From positions 1,922,001 through 1,986,000 of the forward strand of contig CAWDAD010000001.1 in NCBI GenBank assembly GCA_963800235.1: DNA of 64,000 nucleotides. The letters run 5' to 3'. Of this stretch, positions 16,187 to 27,517 are shown one piece after another; position 1 is the first letter of the stretch, and every line of letters begins with the position of its first letter. The notes below the pieces were generated by a model, which worked only from the letters and a program-made list of their open reading frames with translations, did not search any database and had not been told where the DNA came from. The position numbers were made by a program, and so were the translations under genes. This DNA is from CAVVNP01 sp963800235. GTDB lineage: Bacteria > Actinomycetota > Acidimicrobiia > Acidimicrobiales > Iamiaceae.

Positions 16187-17883
16187 CAACCGGCCTCCGC
16201 CGAGCTGGTCGCCCCGGCCACCTCGGCCCGGTCCGCGGTCGACGCGGACCGGCCGGCACCGAGGGCCTCGCCGGCGACCTTCGCCTCGCGCCGGCGGCGA
16301 TCCTCCTCGCCCTTCTGGTAGGTGCCGGTGCGGGCGCCGGGGCCGTTGCTCGACACCGACGGCTGCCGGTAGTCGCTGTGCTGCTCGACGTGGGCCACCA
16401 GGGCGTCGACCGACGGCCCGATGCGATCGAGGACCGGCTTGGGGAAGATGCCCATGCCGACGATCAGGAGGATGAGCGGCAGCATCACCAGGCCCTCGGA
16501 GAACCGCAGCTCGCGGAAGGTCGAGTTCTCGCCGTCGGGCTCGCCGTGGAACACCCGCTGGTAGGCCCAGAGCAGGTAGAGGGCGGCGAGGATGACGCCG
16601 GTGGCGGCGACCACGACCCACCAGCGCCGGGTCACGAACGAGCCCACCAGGATGAGGAACTCGCCGACGAAGCCGTTGAGGCCGGGCAGGCCGATCGAGC
16701 TCATCATCACCACGGTGAACACCGCGGCGAAGACCGGCGCCGACTTCTGCAGCCCCTTCAACTCGTCGATCTGGCGGGTGTGCCGCCGCTCGTAGATCCA
16801 CCCGACGAGCAGGAACAGCGCGCCGGTGGAGACGCCGTGGTTGATCATCTGCAGCACGCTGCCCTGGAGGCTCTCGGTGGTGAGGGCGAAGGTGCCCAGG
16901 GCGATGAAGCCGAGGTGGGCCACCGAGGAGTACGCGACGAGGCGCTTCAGGTCGCGCTGCATGGTGGCGCAGACGGCGCCGTAGAGGATGCCGACCACGC
17001 CGAGGGTGACGAGCAGCGGGGCGAAGTAGACCGACGCCTCGGGGAAGAGGAAGAGGCCGAAGCGGAGGAACCCGTAGGTGCCGAGCTTCAGCATGACGCC
17101 GGCGAGGATCACCGAGCCGGCGGTGGGCGACTGGGTGTGGGCGTCGGGCAGCCAGGTGTGCAGCGGCCAGAGCGGCACCTTGACCGCGAAGGCGATGGCG
17201 AAGGACAGGAACAGCCAACGCGCCGTCTGGGTCGGGATGCTCGGATCGGCGGCGATCTTGACCAGGTCGAAGGTGAGCGGGTGGCCGCCCCGGGCGTGCA
17301 GCACCGCGGTCGAGATGACCCCGACCAGCATGAAGGCCGAGCCGAACATCGTGTACAGGAAGAACTTGGTGGCTGCGTAGCGCCGGTTCTCGTACCCCCA
17401 CCCGTTGATCAGGAAGTACATCGGGACCAGCACGATCTCGAACATCACGAAGAACAGGAAGAGGTCGAGGGCGAGGAACACGCCCATGCAGCCGGCCTCG
17501 AGCAGGAGCAGCCAGGCGAAGAACTGCTTCCGGTCGTGGTGGGGATCGGTGCCGAGCATGGCCAGGGGGAACAGGATCCCGGTCAGCACCACGAGGAACA
17601 GCGAGATGCCGTCGACGCCGAGGTGCCAGGAGATGCCGAGGTCGTTGATCCAGGCGGCGTCCTCGACCATCTGGAACCCGCTGCGGTGCTGCTTGAACAG
17701 CACCAGCACCGAGACCGCCAGCGCACCGGTGGCCACCGCGAACAGCACGGCGACGAACTTGGCGCTGTCCTCGCGCCGGCGCGACACCAGGGCGCTCAGC
17801 ACCGCGCCGACCGCCGGCACCACGACGACCGCGGCGAGCAGCGGGAAGCCCGCCGGGCCGGCGGTGGCGAGGACGGCGCCCAT
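16186..17883 (-). CDS. nuoM: NADH-quinone oxidoreductase subunit M, second complex I
   Basis: Pump subunit M, 565 residues. FFVMFEIVLVPMYFLINGWG holds the glutamate, AVKVPLWPLHTWLPDAHTQS the lysine loop, and RDLKRLVAYSSVAHLGFIAL a third marker. After the last helix there is an unusual hydrophilic tail of about 60 residues rich in Arg, Glu, Ala and Gly (from about residue 505), absent from the first NuoM and from most family members. The tail's base composition matches the rest of the gene, so it looks like a genuine extension rather than a frame error. Confidence 0.96.
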   Translation of the reverse strand: MGAVLATAGPAGFPLLAAVVVVPAVGAVLSALVSRRREDSAKFVAVLFAVATGALAVSVLVLFKQHRSGFQMVEDAAWINDLGISWHLGVDGISLFLVVLTGILFPLAMLGTDPHHDRKQFFAWLLLLEAGCMGVFLALDLFLFFVMFEIVLVPMYFLINGWGYENRRYAATKFFLYTMFGSAFMLVGVISTAVLHARGGHPLTFDLVKIAADPSIPTQTARWLFLSFAIAFAVKVPLWPLHTWLPDAHTQSPTAGSVILAGVMLKLGTYGFLRFGLFLFPEASVYFAPLLVTLGVVGILYGAVCATMQRDLKRLVAYSSVAHLGFIALGTFALTTESLQGSVLQMINHGVSTGALFLLVGWIYERRHTRQIDELKGLQKSAPVFAAVFTVVMMSSIGLPGLNGFVGEFLILVGSFVTRRWWVVVAATGVILAALYLLWAYQRVFHGEPDGENSTFRELRFSEGLVMLPLILLIVGMGIFPKPVLDRIGPSVDALVAHVEQHSDYRQPSVSSNGPGARTGTYQKGEEDRRRREAKVAGEALGAGRSASTADRAEVAGATSSAEAG

Positions 17884-17902
17884 CAGCGCGGCACCCGGGC
17901 CA

Positions 17903-19906
<2,004 letters not shown>

Positions 19907-19908
19907 CG

Positions 19909-20223
19909 TCAGCCCTTCATCAAGGAGACGTCGTCGGCGTCGACCTCGGGGGTGCGACGCAGGATGGCGGCGATGATGGCCAGGCCGACCACCGCCTCGG
20001 CGGCGGCCACGACCAGCACGAAGAACACCACGACCTGCCCACTGGTGTCCTTCAGCTCGCGGGCGAAGGCCACGAAGGTGAGGTTCACCGCGTTGAGCAT
20101 CAGCTCGACGCACATGAACATGACGAGCGGGGTGCGGCGCAGCAGCAGGCCGACGGTGCCCATGGTGAAGAGCAGGGCTCCGAGCACGACGTAGGGCGTG
20201 GAGCTGAGCTGGGCGGCAACCAT
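19909..20223 (-). CDS. nuoK: NADH-quinone oxidoreductase subunit K, second complex I
   Basis: Three-helix subunit, 104 residues. CVELMLNAVNLTFVAFA and VAAAEAVVGLAIIAAI hold the two conserved glutamates. The ATG at 20223 shares a base with the nuoJ stop. Like the first NuoK it ends in LMKG, whose codons provide the ribosome-binding site for nuoL. Confidence 0.97.
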   Translation of the reverse strand: MVAAQLSSTPYVVLGALLFTMGTVGLLLRRTPLVMFMCVELMLNAVNLTFVAFARELKDTSGQVVVFFVLVVAAAEAVVGLAIIAAILRRTPEVDADDVSLMKG

Positions 20224-20873
20224 CAGACCGGGGCCTCCTCGGATGCGTCCTCGGCCGTCCCCGAGTCCTCCGCCGCCCCGGCATCGTCGAGGTCACCCTG
20301 GTGGTCGTCGCGCAGGAGGTCGAGGTCGAGCTCGACGACCGGCTCGTCGCGGTCGATGGTGTCGGACTGGCGGCGGTGGGCCAGCAGGACGGCGCCCACC
20401 ACCGCGATGACGAGCAGCACCGAGGTGATCTCGAAGGCGAACAGGTACTCGGTGAAGACCAACCGGGCCAGGCGGGTGACGTTGGGCAGCGCCCGCTCGG
20501 CGGCCGACTCGCGCCCCGGGGCCCCGGTGACGGTGCTCGTCAGCAGCACCACGACCAGCCCGGCCGCCAGGAGAGCCCCGACGACCAGGCCGAGGGTGCG
20601 CTGGCCGATCAGCGGGTCGGTGCGCAGGTCCTCGGCGTCGTCGACGCCCATCAGCATGATCACGAAGAGGAACAGCACCACGATGGCGCCGGCGTAGACG
20701 ATCACCTGGACGGCGGCGAGGAAGTTGGCGTCCTGGGCGATGAAGAGGATGGCGACGCCGAAGAGGGTGGCCACCAGGCTGAGGGCGGAGTGGACCGGGT
20801 TCTCCGAGAGGATCACCCCGAGGCCCCCGAAGAGGACCACCGCGGCGCCCACGATGAAGACGAAGACCTCCAT
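20223..20873 (-). CDS. nuoJ: NADH-quinone oxidoreductase subunit J, second complex I
   Basis: Five-helix membrane subunit, 216 residues. AAVQVIVYAGAIVVLFLFVI is the conserved helix-3 segment. After the last helix a negatively charged tail of about 45 residues follows (DLDDAGAAEDSGTAEDASEE near the end), longer than in the first NuoJ. The ATG at 20873 overlaps the nuoI stop. Confidence 0.96.
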   Translation of the reverse strand: MEVFVFIVGAAVVLFGGLGVILSENPVHSALSLVATLFGVAILFIAQDANFLAAVQVIVYAGAIVVLFLFVIMLMGVDDAEDLRTDPLIGQRTLGLVVGALLAAGLVVVLLTSTVTGAPGRESAAERALPNVTRLARLVFTEYLFAFEITSVLLVIAVVGAVLLAHRRQSDTIDRDEPVVELDLDLLRDDHQGDLDDAGAAEDSGTAEDASEEAPV

Positions 20874-21544
20874 CAGCCGTGCTCCGGCACCTGGAGGGAG
20901 GGGTCGGCGGGGGCGGTGGCGTCCGGATCGCCGGCGTCGACCTCGGCCTGCGAGGGCTCGGGCGCCTTGACGCCGTGGCCGAGCTCGCCCGACCAGGCCA
21001 CGCGCCCCTCGTAGGAGGCGTCGCCGTTGGGGGCGGTGGCCCGCATCCAGCCGGAGGTCATGGGCACGACGGCATCCGCGTCGGACCAGTCCTCCCAGGG
21101 CATCTGCTTGGGGTTTCCGTCGTCGTCGACGATGAGCTCGTCGCGCGTGTAGATGGCGTCGGCCCGGTTGGTGAAGGAGAACTCGAACAGCTTGGACTCG
21201 GTGATGGCCTCGGTCGGGCAGGCCTCCACGCACAGGTCGCAGTGGATGCAGCGCAGGTAGTTGATCTCGTAGACGAAGCCCCAGCGCTCCCCCGGGCTCA
21301 CGGGGGCGTCGGGCGGGTTGTCCTTGCCCCGCACGTAGATGCAGCGGGCCGGGCACACGCCGGCGCACAGCTCGCACCCGATGCACTTCTCCATCCCGTC
21401 CTCGTAGCGGTTCAGCACGTGGCGCCCGTGGAGCCGCTCGGGCTTGTCGCGCTTGCCGCCCTCGTCCTTGGCGTACTGCCGCGTGACCCGCTGGCGCGGG
21501 CTCATCTGGCCGAAGGTGACCTTGAAGCCCCCGAGGTAGCCCAT
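20873..21544 (-). CDS. nuoI: NADH-quinone oxidoreductase subunit I, second complex I
   Basis: Carries clusters N6a and N6b, 223 residues. The two ferredoxin motifs are CIGCELCAGVCPARCIYV (near 54-71) and CIHCDLCVEACPTEAI (near 98-113). The core is followed by a C-terminal extension of about 90 residues, acidic and proline/alanine-rich (ending PADPSLQVPEHG), not needed for the fold. The ATG at 21544 is 31 nt after the nuoH stop, the largest gap within this 14-gene nuo set. Confidence 0.96.
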   Translation of the reverse strand: MGYLGGFKVTFGQMSPRQRVTRQYAKDEGGKRDKPERLHGRHVLNRYEDGMEKCIGCELCAGVCPARCIYVRGKDNPPDAPVSPGERWGFVYEINYLRCIHCDLCVEACPTEAITESKLFEFSFTNRADAIYTRDELIVDDDGNPKQMPWEDWSDADAVVPMTSGWMRATAPNGDASYEGRVAWSGELGHGVKAPEPSQAEVDAGDPDATAPADPSLQVPEHG

Positions 21545-21575
21545 CAGCGCACCCTCCTGCGACGCGGCGGCACGG

Positions 21576-22787
21576 TCATCGGGGGTTCCCCGACGGGATG
21601 GGGTCGGCGCCCTCGGCCCGGAGCCGCGCCGAGGTGCGGAGGGCGGCCACGATCAGCGAGTAGCAGGCGACCAGGACGGCCACGCTGACCGCGCTCACGA
21701 CGACGGGGTTCCAGCCCTCCTCGTCGGCGATGCGCAGCGCGATGAGCAGCATCAGCCACCCGAGCGAGAGCGGGATCAGGAACTTCCACCCGAGGTCCAT
21801 GAGCTGGTCGTAGCGGAAGCGCGGCAGGGTGGCCCGGACCCACACGAAGAAGAAGAGGAACGCCCAGAGCTTGAGCTCGAACCAGATCAGGCCCCAGATC
21901 CAGTCGGGTCCGAAGAAGGTCGGGCCGCTCGGGCCGCCGAAGAACAGGGTGACGATGACCGCCGACATCACGATGATGGCCAGGTACTCGGCCAGGTAGA
22001 AGATGGCGAAGCGGAACGAGGCGTACTCGGTCTGGTAGCCGGCCACCAGCTCGGACTCGGCCTCGACCAGGTCGAACGGGGGCCGGTGGGTCTCGGCGGT
22101 GCCGGCGATGAGGAAGACCACGAAGGGCACCAGCCCGGTGACGGCGATGTTCCAGTGCCAGAACCAGCCGGACTGGCCGGCGACCACGTCGTGGGTGCTG
22201 AGCGAGCCGGTGACCAGGACCACCATCACGACCGAGAGGCCGAGGGCCGCCTCGTAGGAGACCATCTGGGCCGAGGCCCGCACCGAGCCGAGCAGCGGGT
22301 ACTTCGAGCCCGAGGACCAGCCGGCGAGCATCACGCCGTACACCGACATGGCGGACATGGCCAGCATCAGCAGGATGCCGATGGGCGGGTCGGCGAGCTG
22401 CAGCAGGGTGTCGTGACCGAAGACGTGGACCGAGCCGAACTTGCTGCCGGCGTCGCCGCTCAGCGGGATGATGGCGAAGGTGACGAAGGCCGGGACCAGC
22501 GACAGGAACGGGGCCAGCTTGAACACCAGCCGGTCGGCCCGATCGGGGATCAGGTCCTCCTTGAAGATCAGCTTCAGGCCGTCGGCGAGGGTCTGGCCGA
22601 GGCCGAAGGGGCCGGCCCGGTTGGGCCCCAGCCGGTTCTGCATGACGCCGATCACCCGGCGCTCGAACCACACCATGAGGATCACCGACACCAGCAGGAG
22701 GGTGAAGATGACCACCGTCTTGACGACGACGATCAGCACCACGGCCAGGTCGACGTGACCGGTGAGGAGCGGGTCGAGACCGAGCAT
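21576..22787 (-). CDS. nuoH: NADH-quinone oxidoreductase subunit H, second complex I
   Basis: Quinone-chamber membrane subunit, 403 residues. MQNRLGPNRAGPFGLGQT, IFKEDLIPDRADRLVFKLAP and ETHRPPFDLVEAESELVAGY are the conserved loops. Relative to the first NuoH it has an extra C-terminal helix and a basic tail (from about residue 355). The ATG at 22787 shares its last base with the nuoG stop, so the two are translationally coupled. Confidence 0.96.
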   Translation of the reverse strand: MLGLDPLLTGHVDLAVVLIVVVKTVVIFTLLLVSVILMVWFERRVIGVMQNRLGPNRAGPFGLGQTLADGLKLIFKEDLIPDRADRLVFKLAPFLSLVPAFVTFAIIPLSGDAGSKFGSVHVFGHDTLLQLADPPIGILLMLAMSAMSVYGVMLAGWSSGSKYPLLGSVRASAQMVSYEAALGLSVVMVVLVTGSLSTHDVVAGQSGWFWHWNIAVTGLVPFVVFLIAGTAETHRPPFDLVEAESELVAGYQTEYASFRFAIFYLAEYLAIIVMSAVIVTLFFGGPSGPTFFGPDWIWGLIWFELKLWAFLFFFVWVRATLPRFRYDQLMDLGWKFLIPLSLGWLMLLIALRIADEEGWNPVVVSAVSVAVLVACYSLIVAALRTSARLRAEGADPIPSGNPR

Positions 22788-25528
22788 CAGGCGGTCTCCA
22801 GGCGCACGTCGGTGACCGGCTGCGACAGGTCGAGCAGGGGCCTCGGGTCGAGCCCTCGCTGGTTGAAGACGGTGGCCGCGCACCCGCGGGGCACGTCGGC
22901 GTCGGCGCGGACCTCGACGGTGGCGGTGGCGGCGCGAGAGGTGACGGTGACCGAGTCGCCGGGGTCGACCCCGAGCCGCTCGAGGTCGTAGGGGTTCACC
23001 CGGAGCACCGCCGGGCGGGCCAGCTCGGCGAGCGACGGCGACTGCTGGACGAGGGTGCCCTGGTCGTAGAGCTTGCGGGTGACGATCATGCGCAGGCTGT
23101 AGGAGTCGGTCGGCGGGACCCGGAGGGCGGCCGGGTCGGCCCGGAACGCCAGCTGCTCGGGCCGGGAGCGCGGTGCGTCGGGCAGCTCGTCACCGGCGTC
23201 CTCGTCGGTGGTGTCGTCGTCGTCGGTGGCGGTGCCCGTCTCGGGACCCTCGGTCTCGGGGGTGTCGGTGTCGGCCGGCGCCTCGGGGCTGGCCTCCGCC
23301 TCGGCCTCCTCCTCCGGCGGGGCGGCGCCGGTGACCGAGCGCGGCCGGCCCGTGAGCGCCGACCCCTCCACGCCCTGGGGGGTCGCGGTCACCGCCGCGG
23401 GATCGGTCACGGGCACCACGATGCCATCTGCGGCCGACGGGTCCTTCAGGCGATCCAGGTCGAGGTCGGCGTGGACGGTGGACACCGTGGCGATCTCGTC
23501 CCAGATGCCCTCGACCGAGTCGAGGCCGAGGTCGGCGTCCAGCCGGAGGGCCAGCTCGGCGGCGATCATCCAGTCGGCCCGTGCGGTGCCGGGCGGGGTC
23601 ACCTTCTGGCCGAGCACGCTGATGCGGCCCTCGAGGTTGGTGGTGGTGCCGTCGACCTCGCCGAACCCGGCGGCGGGCAGCACGATGTCGGCGGCGGCGG
23701 CGGACTCGGTGAGGAACAGGTCGACGGCGACGACGATGCGCGCCCCCTCGACCGCCTTGGCGGCCAGCGCCCGGTCGGGGTAGTCGGCGAGGGGATCGGC
23801 GCCGAGCAGGATCAGGGCGTCGATCCCACCGTCGGCCGCGGCGGCGAGGACGCCGGCGGCGTCGAGCCCCCGACCCGACGGGACGGTCGGCCACGTCTCG
23901 GCGAACCAGTCGCGTCCCTCGTCGAGCGAGACCCGGCCGGGGAGCACGCCGGGCGCCAGGCCGAGGTCGAGCGCTCCGTGGACGTTGGCCCGGCGCAGCG
24001 CCGGCAGGAAGCGCACGCCGTCGAGGTGCTCGAGCAGCACCGACGCGGCGGCCTCGATGGTGGCGGCGGACTCGGCCAGCGAGGGGCGACCGAGCACCAC
24101 GGTGACCGGTCCCTCGGCCAGGAGGGCGGCGATGGACCGCTTGTCGGCTGCGTCGAGGCCGACGGGCTCGGTGGCGGGGTCGACGAGCTGGGCGCACACG
24201 TCGGCCGCGGTCCCCGGCAGGTAGCGCAGCGTGGCGGCGGCCAGCTCGCTCAGGCCGGTGCGCTGGGGGGCCAGCTCGATCAGGCGGACCCGGTCGTGCT
24301 CCACCGCGTGGCGGAGCCGCAGGAAGAGGACCGGCAGCTCCTCCTTGGGGTCGGGACCCAGGTAGAGCACCGTGCCGCCGGGCCGGCAGACGTCGTCGAT
24401 GGTGGCGCGCGGCAGGCCGAGCACCGCCTCGGCCGACAAGCCGTCGCCGAGCTGGGCGTCGACGTTGTCGGTGCCGATGACGCCCTTGGCGAGCTTGGCC
24501 CAGGCGTAGGCGGACTCGTTGGTGAGCCGAGCCCCACCGAGCACCGCCACTCGACGGGGGTCGTCGACGCCCTCGAGCACCTCGGCGACCGCGGCCAGCG
24601 CCTCGGACCAGCGGGTCTCGGCCAGCTCGTCGCCGGCGCTGCCCCGGACCATCGGTGTGCCCAGCCGGTGCGGGCTCTGGTACGCCTCGAAGTCGAACCG
24701 GCCCTTGTCGCAGAGCCACCCCCAGTTGACCGGGTCGATGTCGACGCCGTCGTAGCGGAGCACCTGGTCGCGACTGGCGTCGATGACCATGCGGCAGCCG
24801 ACCGAGCAGCTGGTGCAGGTCGACTCGGTCTGCTCGAGGTCCCACGGCCGGGCCTTGAAGCGGAACGGCTTGGCCGTCAGGGCGCCGACCGGGCAGATCT
24901 GCACCGTGTTGCCGCTGAAGTACGAGCTGAAGGGGTGGTCGGGGAAGGTGTTGACCTGGCTCTGGCCACCGCGGCCCTGGAAGTGGATCAGCGGGTCGCC
25001 GGCCACCTCCTTGGCGAAGCGGGTGCAGCGGTCGCAGAGGATGCAGCGCTCCCGGTCGAGGAAGACGATGTCGCTGATCGGGATCGGCTTCTCGAAGTGG
25101 CGCTTCTCCTCGACGAAGCGGCTCTCGCCGGGGCCGTAGGCGAGGGTCTGGTCCTGCAGCGGGCACTCGCCGCCCTTGTCGCAGACCGGGCAGTCGAGCG
25201 GGTGGTTGATGAGCAGGAACTCGAGGATCCCGTCCTGGGCCTTCTTGGTCACCTCGCCGGTGGTGTCGACCTTCATGTCGGGCGCCACCTGCACCATGCA
25301 GGAGGGCTGCAGCGCCGGGCCCCGACCGGTGTCGACCTCGACCAGGCACATGCGGCACATGCCGACCGGCGTCATCCGCGGGTGGTAGCAGAACCGGGGG
25401 ATGTAGACGCCGTGGCGCTCGGCGGCGTCGATCAGCAGCTCGCCCTTCTCGGCGACGACCTCGCGCCCGTCGATGGTGATGGCCACCGCGTTCGGGCTGA
25501 TCGAGACCTCGGTGCCGTCGTCAGACAT
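22787..25528 (-). CDS. nuoG: NADH-quinone oxidoreductase subunit G
   Basis: Large iron-sulfur subunit, 913 residues. The N-terminal [2Fe-2S] domain has RFCYHPRMTPVGMCRMCLVE. The His-ligated N5 site is in HPLDCPVCDKGGECPLQDQ and N4 in CILCDRCTRF. The extra N7 cluster motif C-x2-C-x3-C-x27-C is complete, beginning CTSCSVGCRM and ending in WLCDKGRF. A molybdopterin-oxidoreductase-like domain follows. An acidic insertion of about 55 residues (Glu, Asp, Thr and Pro rich) separates it from the C-terminal domain at about 745-800. The gene overlaps nuoF by 8 nt. The first complex I has no counterpart. Confidence 0.96.
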   Translation of the reverse strand: MSDDGTEVSISPNAVAITIDGREVVAEKGELLIDAAERHGVYIPRFCYHPRMTPVGMCRMCLVEVDTGRGPALQPSCMVQVAPDMKVDTTGEVTKKAQDGILEFLLINHPLDCPVCDKGGECPLQDQTLAYGPGESRFVEEKRHFEKPIPISDIVFLDRERCILCDRCTRFAKEVAGDPLIHFQGRGGQSQVNTFPDHPFSSYFSGNTVQICPVGALTAKPFRFKARPWDLEQTESTCTSCSVGCRMVIDASRDQVLRYDGVDIDPVNWGWLCDKGRFDFEAYQSPHRLGTPMVRGSAGDELAETRWSEALAAVAEVLEGVDDPRRVAVLGGARLTNESAYAWAKLAKGVIGTDNVDAQLGDGLSAEAVLGLPRATIDDVCRPGGTVLYLGPDPKEELPVLFLRLRHAVEHDRVRLIELAPQRTGLSELAAATLRYLPGTAADVCAQLVDPATEPVGLDAADKRSIAALLAEGPVTVVLGRPSLAESAATIEAAASVLLEHLDGVRFLPALRRANVHGALDLGLAPGVLPGRVSLDEGRDWFAETWPTVPSGRGLDAAGVLAAAADGGIDALILLGADPLADYPDRALAAKAVEGARIVVAVDLFLTESAAAADIVLPAAGFGEVDGTTTNLEGRISVLGQKVTPPGTARADWMIAAELALRLDADLGLDSVEGIWDEIATVSTVHADLDLDRLKDPSAADGIVVPVTDPAAVTATPQGVEGSALTGRPRSVTGAAPPEEEAEAEASPEAPADTDTPETEGPETGTATDDDDTTDEDAGDELPDAPRSRPEQLAFRADPAALRVPPTDSYSLRMIVTRKLYDQGTLVQQSPSLAELARPAVLRVNPYDLERLGVDPGDSVTVTSRAATATVEVRADADVPRGCAATVFNQRGLDPRPLLDLSQPVTDVRLETA

Positions 25529-26888
25529 GGGCGGGCTCCGCCTGCGCGGGGTCGACCGGGCCGACGAAGGCGGCGCCCTTGACCTCGACGGTGGTCTCGG
25601 CCGGTCCGCCCACGTAGGCCTCGAACTCGTCCTTGAAGCGCATGATGGCCGACGCCACGGGGGTCGTCGCCGACTGCCCGAGCGGGCAGATGGTGGTCTG
25701 CATGGGCGGCCACTTGAGCCCGACCGAGATGTTGTCGCAGACGTCGAGCAGCAGGTCGACGTCGCTCGGGCGGCCGTCGCCGGCGACGATGCGCTCGAGG
25801 ATCTTCTCGAGCCAGGTGGTGCCCTCGCGGCACGGGGTGCACTTGCCGCAGGACTCCCGGGCGAAGAACCGCACCAGGCGCAGGCAGGCCTTCACCGCGT
25901 CGGTGGTCTCGTCCATGACCACGATGGCGCCGGAGCCGAGCATGGAGCCGGCCTTGTTGACCGCCCCGGCCTCGAGGGGCAGGTCGAGGTGCTCGGGGTA
26001 GAGCCACGGCGCCGACGCGCCGCCGGGGATGAACGCCTTGAGCTCGTGGTCGCCGCGGATGCCCCCGCAGTAGACGGGTGCGTAGATCAGGTCGCGGAAG
26101 GTCGTGACGCCGAACTCGACCTCGTGGACGCCGGGGCGGCGCACGTGGCCGGACACCGCGAACATGCGGGTGCCCTTGCTGTTCTCGGCACCGAGGTCGG
26201 CGAAGGCGTCGCCCCCGTGCTGGACGATCCAGGGGAGGTTCGAGAGCGTCTCGACGTTGTTGACGATGGTGGGCTGGAGGTACAGGCCCTTGGCGGCCGG
26301 GAAGAACGGAGGCTTCAGCCGGGGCATGCCCCGGTTGCCCTCGAGGCTCTCGATGAGCGCCGTCTCCTCGCCGACGATGTAGGCGCCGGCACCCCAGTGC
26401 AGGACCACGTCGACGCTGAAGTCGCTGCCGAGGATGTCCTTGCCGATGTAGCCGGCGCTGTAGGCCTCGTTGAGGGCCGAGGCCAGGCGCTCCTGCGCCA
26501 GCGCCATCTCGCCCCGGCAGTAGAGGAACGCCTGGCTGCAGCCGACGGCGTAGCAGGCGATGAGCACGCCTTCGATGAGCTGGTGGGGATCGCGCTCCAT
26601 GAGGATGCGGTCCTTGTAGGTGCCGGGCTCGCTCTCGTCGCCGTTGACGACCAGGTAGCGGGGCCACACCCCGGGCGGGCAGAAGCCCCACTTGACCCCG
26701 GCGGGGAAGCCGGCGCCGCCCCGACCGAGCAGGCTGGCGGTCTTGACCTCGGCGACCACCTCGTCGGGACGCCTGGCCAGCGCGGCGCGCAGGCCGTCGT
26801 AGCCGCCGGTGGCCTCGAAGCGCTCGATGGTGTGGGAGTCGTCGTACCCGAAGCGCGAGGTGATGATCTTGGGGGCGTCGGTGATCAC
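25521..26888 (-). CDS. nuoF: NADH-quinone oxidoreductase subunit F
   Basis: NADH- and FMN-binding subunit with cluster N3, 455 residues. LLGRGGAGFPAGVKWGF is the NADH/FMN glycine-rich loop, VNGDESEPGTYKDR and GAGAYIVGEETALIESLEG are FMN-site segments, and ESCGKCTPCREGT plus ICPLGQSA give the four N3 cysteines. The GTG at 26888 overlaps the nuoE stop as GTGA. This is the subunit that makes the second complex I a true NADH dehydrogenase. Confidence 0.97.
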   Translation of the reverse strand: MITDAPKIITSRFGYDDSHTIERFEATGGYDGLRAALARRPDEVVAEVKTASLLGRGGAGFPAGVKWGFCPPGVWPRYLVVNGDESEPGTYKDRILMERDPHQLIEGVLIACYAVGCSQAFLYCRGEMALAQERLASALNEAYSAGYIGKDILGSDFSVDVVLHWGAGAYIVGEETALIESLEGNRGMPRLKPPFFPAAKGLYLQPTIVNNVETLSNLPWIVQHGGDAFADLGAENSKGTRMFAVSGHVRRPGVHEVEFGVTTFRDLIYAPVYCGGIRGDHELKAFIPGGASAPWLYPEHLDLPLEAGAVNKAGSMLGSGAIVVMDETTDAVKACLRLVRFFARESCGKCTPCREGTTWLEKILERIVAGDGRPSDVDLLLDVCDNISVGLKWPPMQTTICPLGQSATTPVASAIMRFKDEFEAYVGGPAETTVEVKGAAFVGPVDPAQAEPAHV

Positions 26889-27517
26889 GCCGGCGCCTCC
26901 TCGGCGGCCGGCGGCGGCTTGGAGCGCATCCAGTCCGGCTCGATGCCGGCGGTGGGCAGGGCCGGACCGGCGGCCTGGCCGGCCGGGATGTGCTGGCGAA
27001 CCCGGGCGAGGACGCCGTGGGGCGGGACCTCGTCGTCGAGGCGACCGGTCCGCAGGTCGTCGACCATCCGGTCGAACTCGTCGTGGCTGATCCGGTGGCG
27101 GTAGCGGTAGTTGACGAGCAGGCAGGGGGCCTCGGTGCAGGCGGCGATGCACTCGACGTCCTCGAGGGTGAACAGCCCGTCGGTCGTCGTGCCCCCGGAC
27201 TTGACGCCGAGCCGCTCCTCGGCGTGCTCGAGCAGCTCCACCCCGCCCATGAGCTGGCAGGAGATGTTGGTGCAGACGTTGATCAGGTAGCGGCCGACCG
27301 GCTCGCGCTTGAACATCTCGTAGAAGGAGCAGGTCCCGATGACCTCGGCCGGGGTCACGCCGACCAGCTCGGCGATGTGCTCCATGGCCTCGTCGGTGAC
27401 CGATCCCTGCTGCTCCTGGGCCAGGTGCAGCAGCGGGATGAGCGCCGACTTCGGGCGGGGGTAGCGCCCGATGATCTCCCGGGCGGTCCGCAGGTTCTCC
27501 TCGGTGAAGAACGCCAC
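26885..27517 (-). CDS. nuoE: NADH-quinone oxidoreductase subunit E
   Basis: 24-kDa-type subunit with [2Fe-2S] cluster N1a, 210 residues. Ligands follow the C-x4-C ... C-x3-C pattern: the first pair in CTNISC, the second in CIAAC. The N-terminal helical bundle (LIPLLHLAQEQQGSVTDEAM) is typical. A proline-rich C-terminal tail of about 45 residues is an extension. The ATG at 27517 shares a base with the nuoD stop, and the stop overlaps nuoF. Confidence 0.97.
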   Translation of the reverse strand: MAFFTEENLRTAREIIGRYPRPKSALIPLLHLAQEQQGSVTDEAMEHIAELVGVTPAEVIGTCSFYEMFKREPVGRYLINVCTNISCQLMGGVELLEHAEERLGVKSGGTTTDGLFTLEDVECIAACTEAPCLLVNYRYRHRISHDEFDRMVDDLRTGRLDDEVPPHGVLARVRQHIPAGQAAGPALPTAGIEPDWMRSKPPPAAEEAPA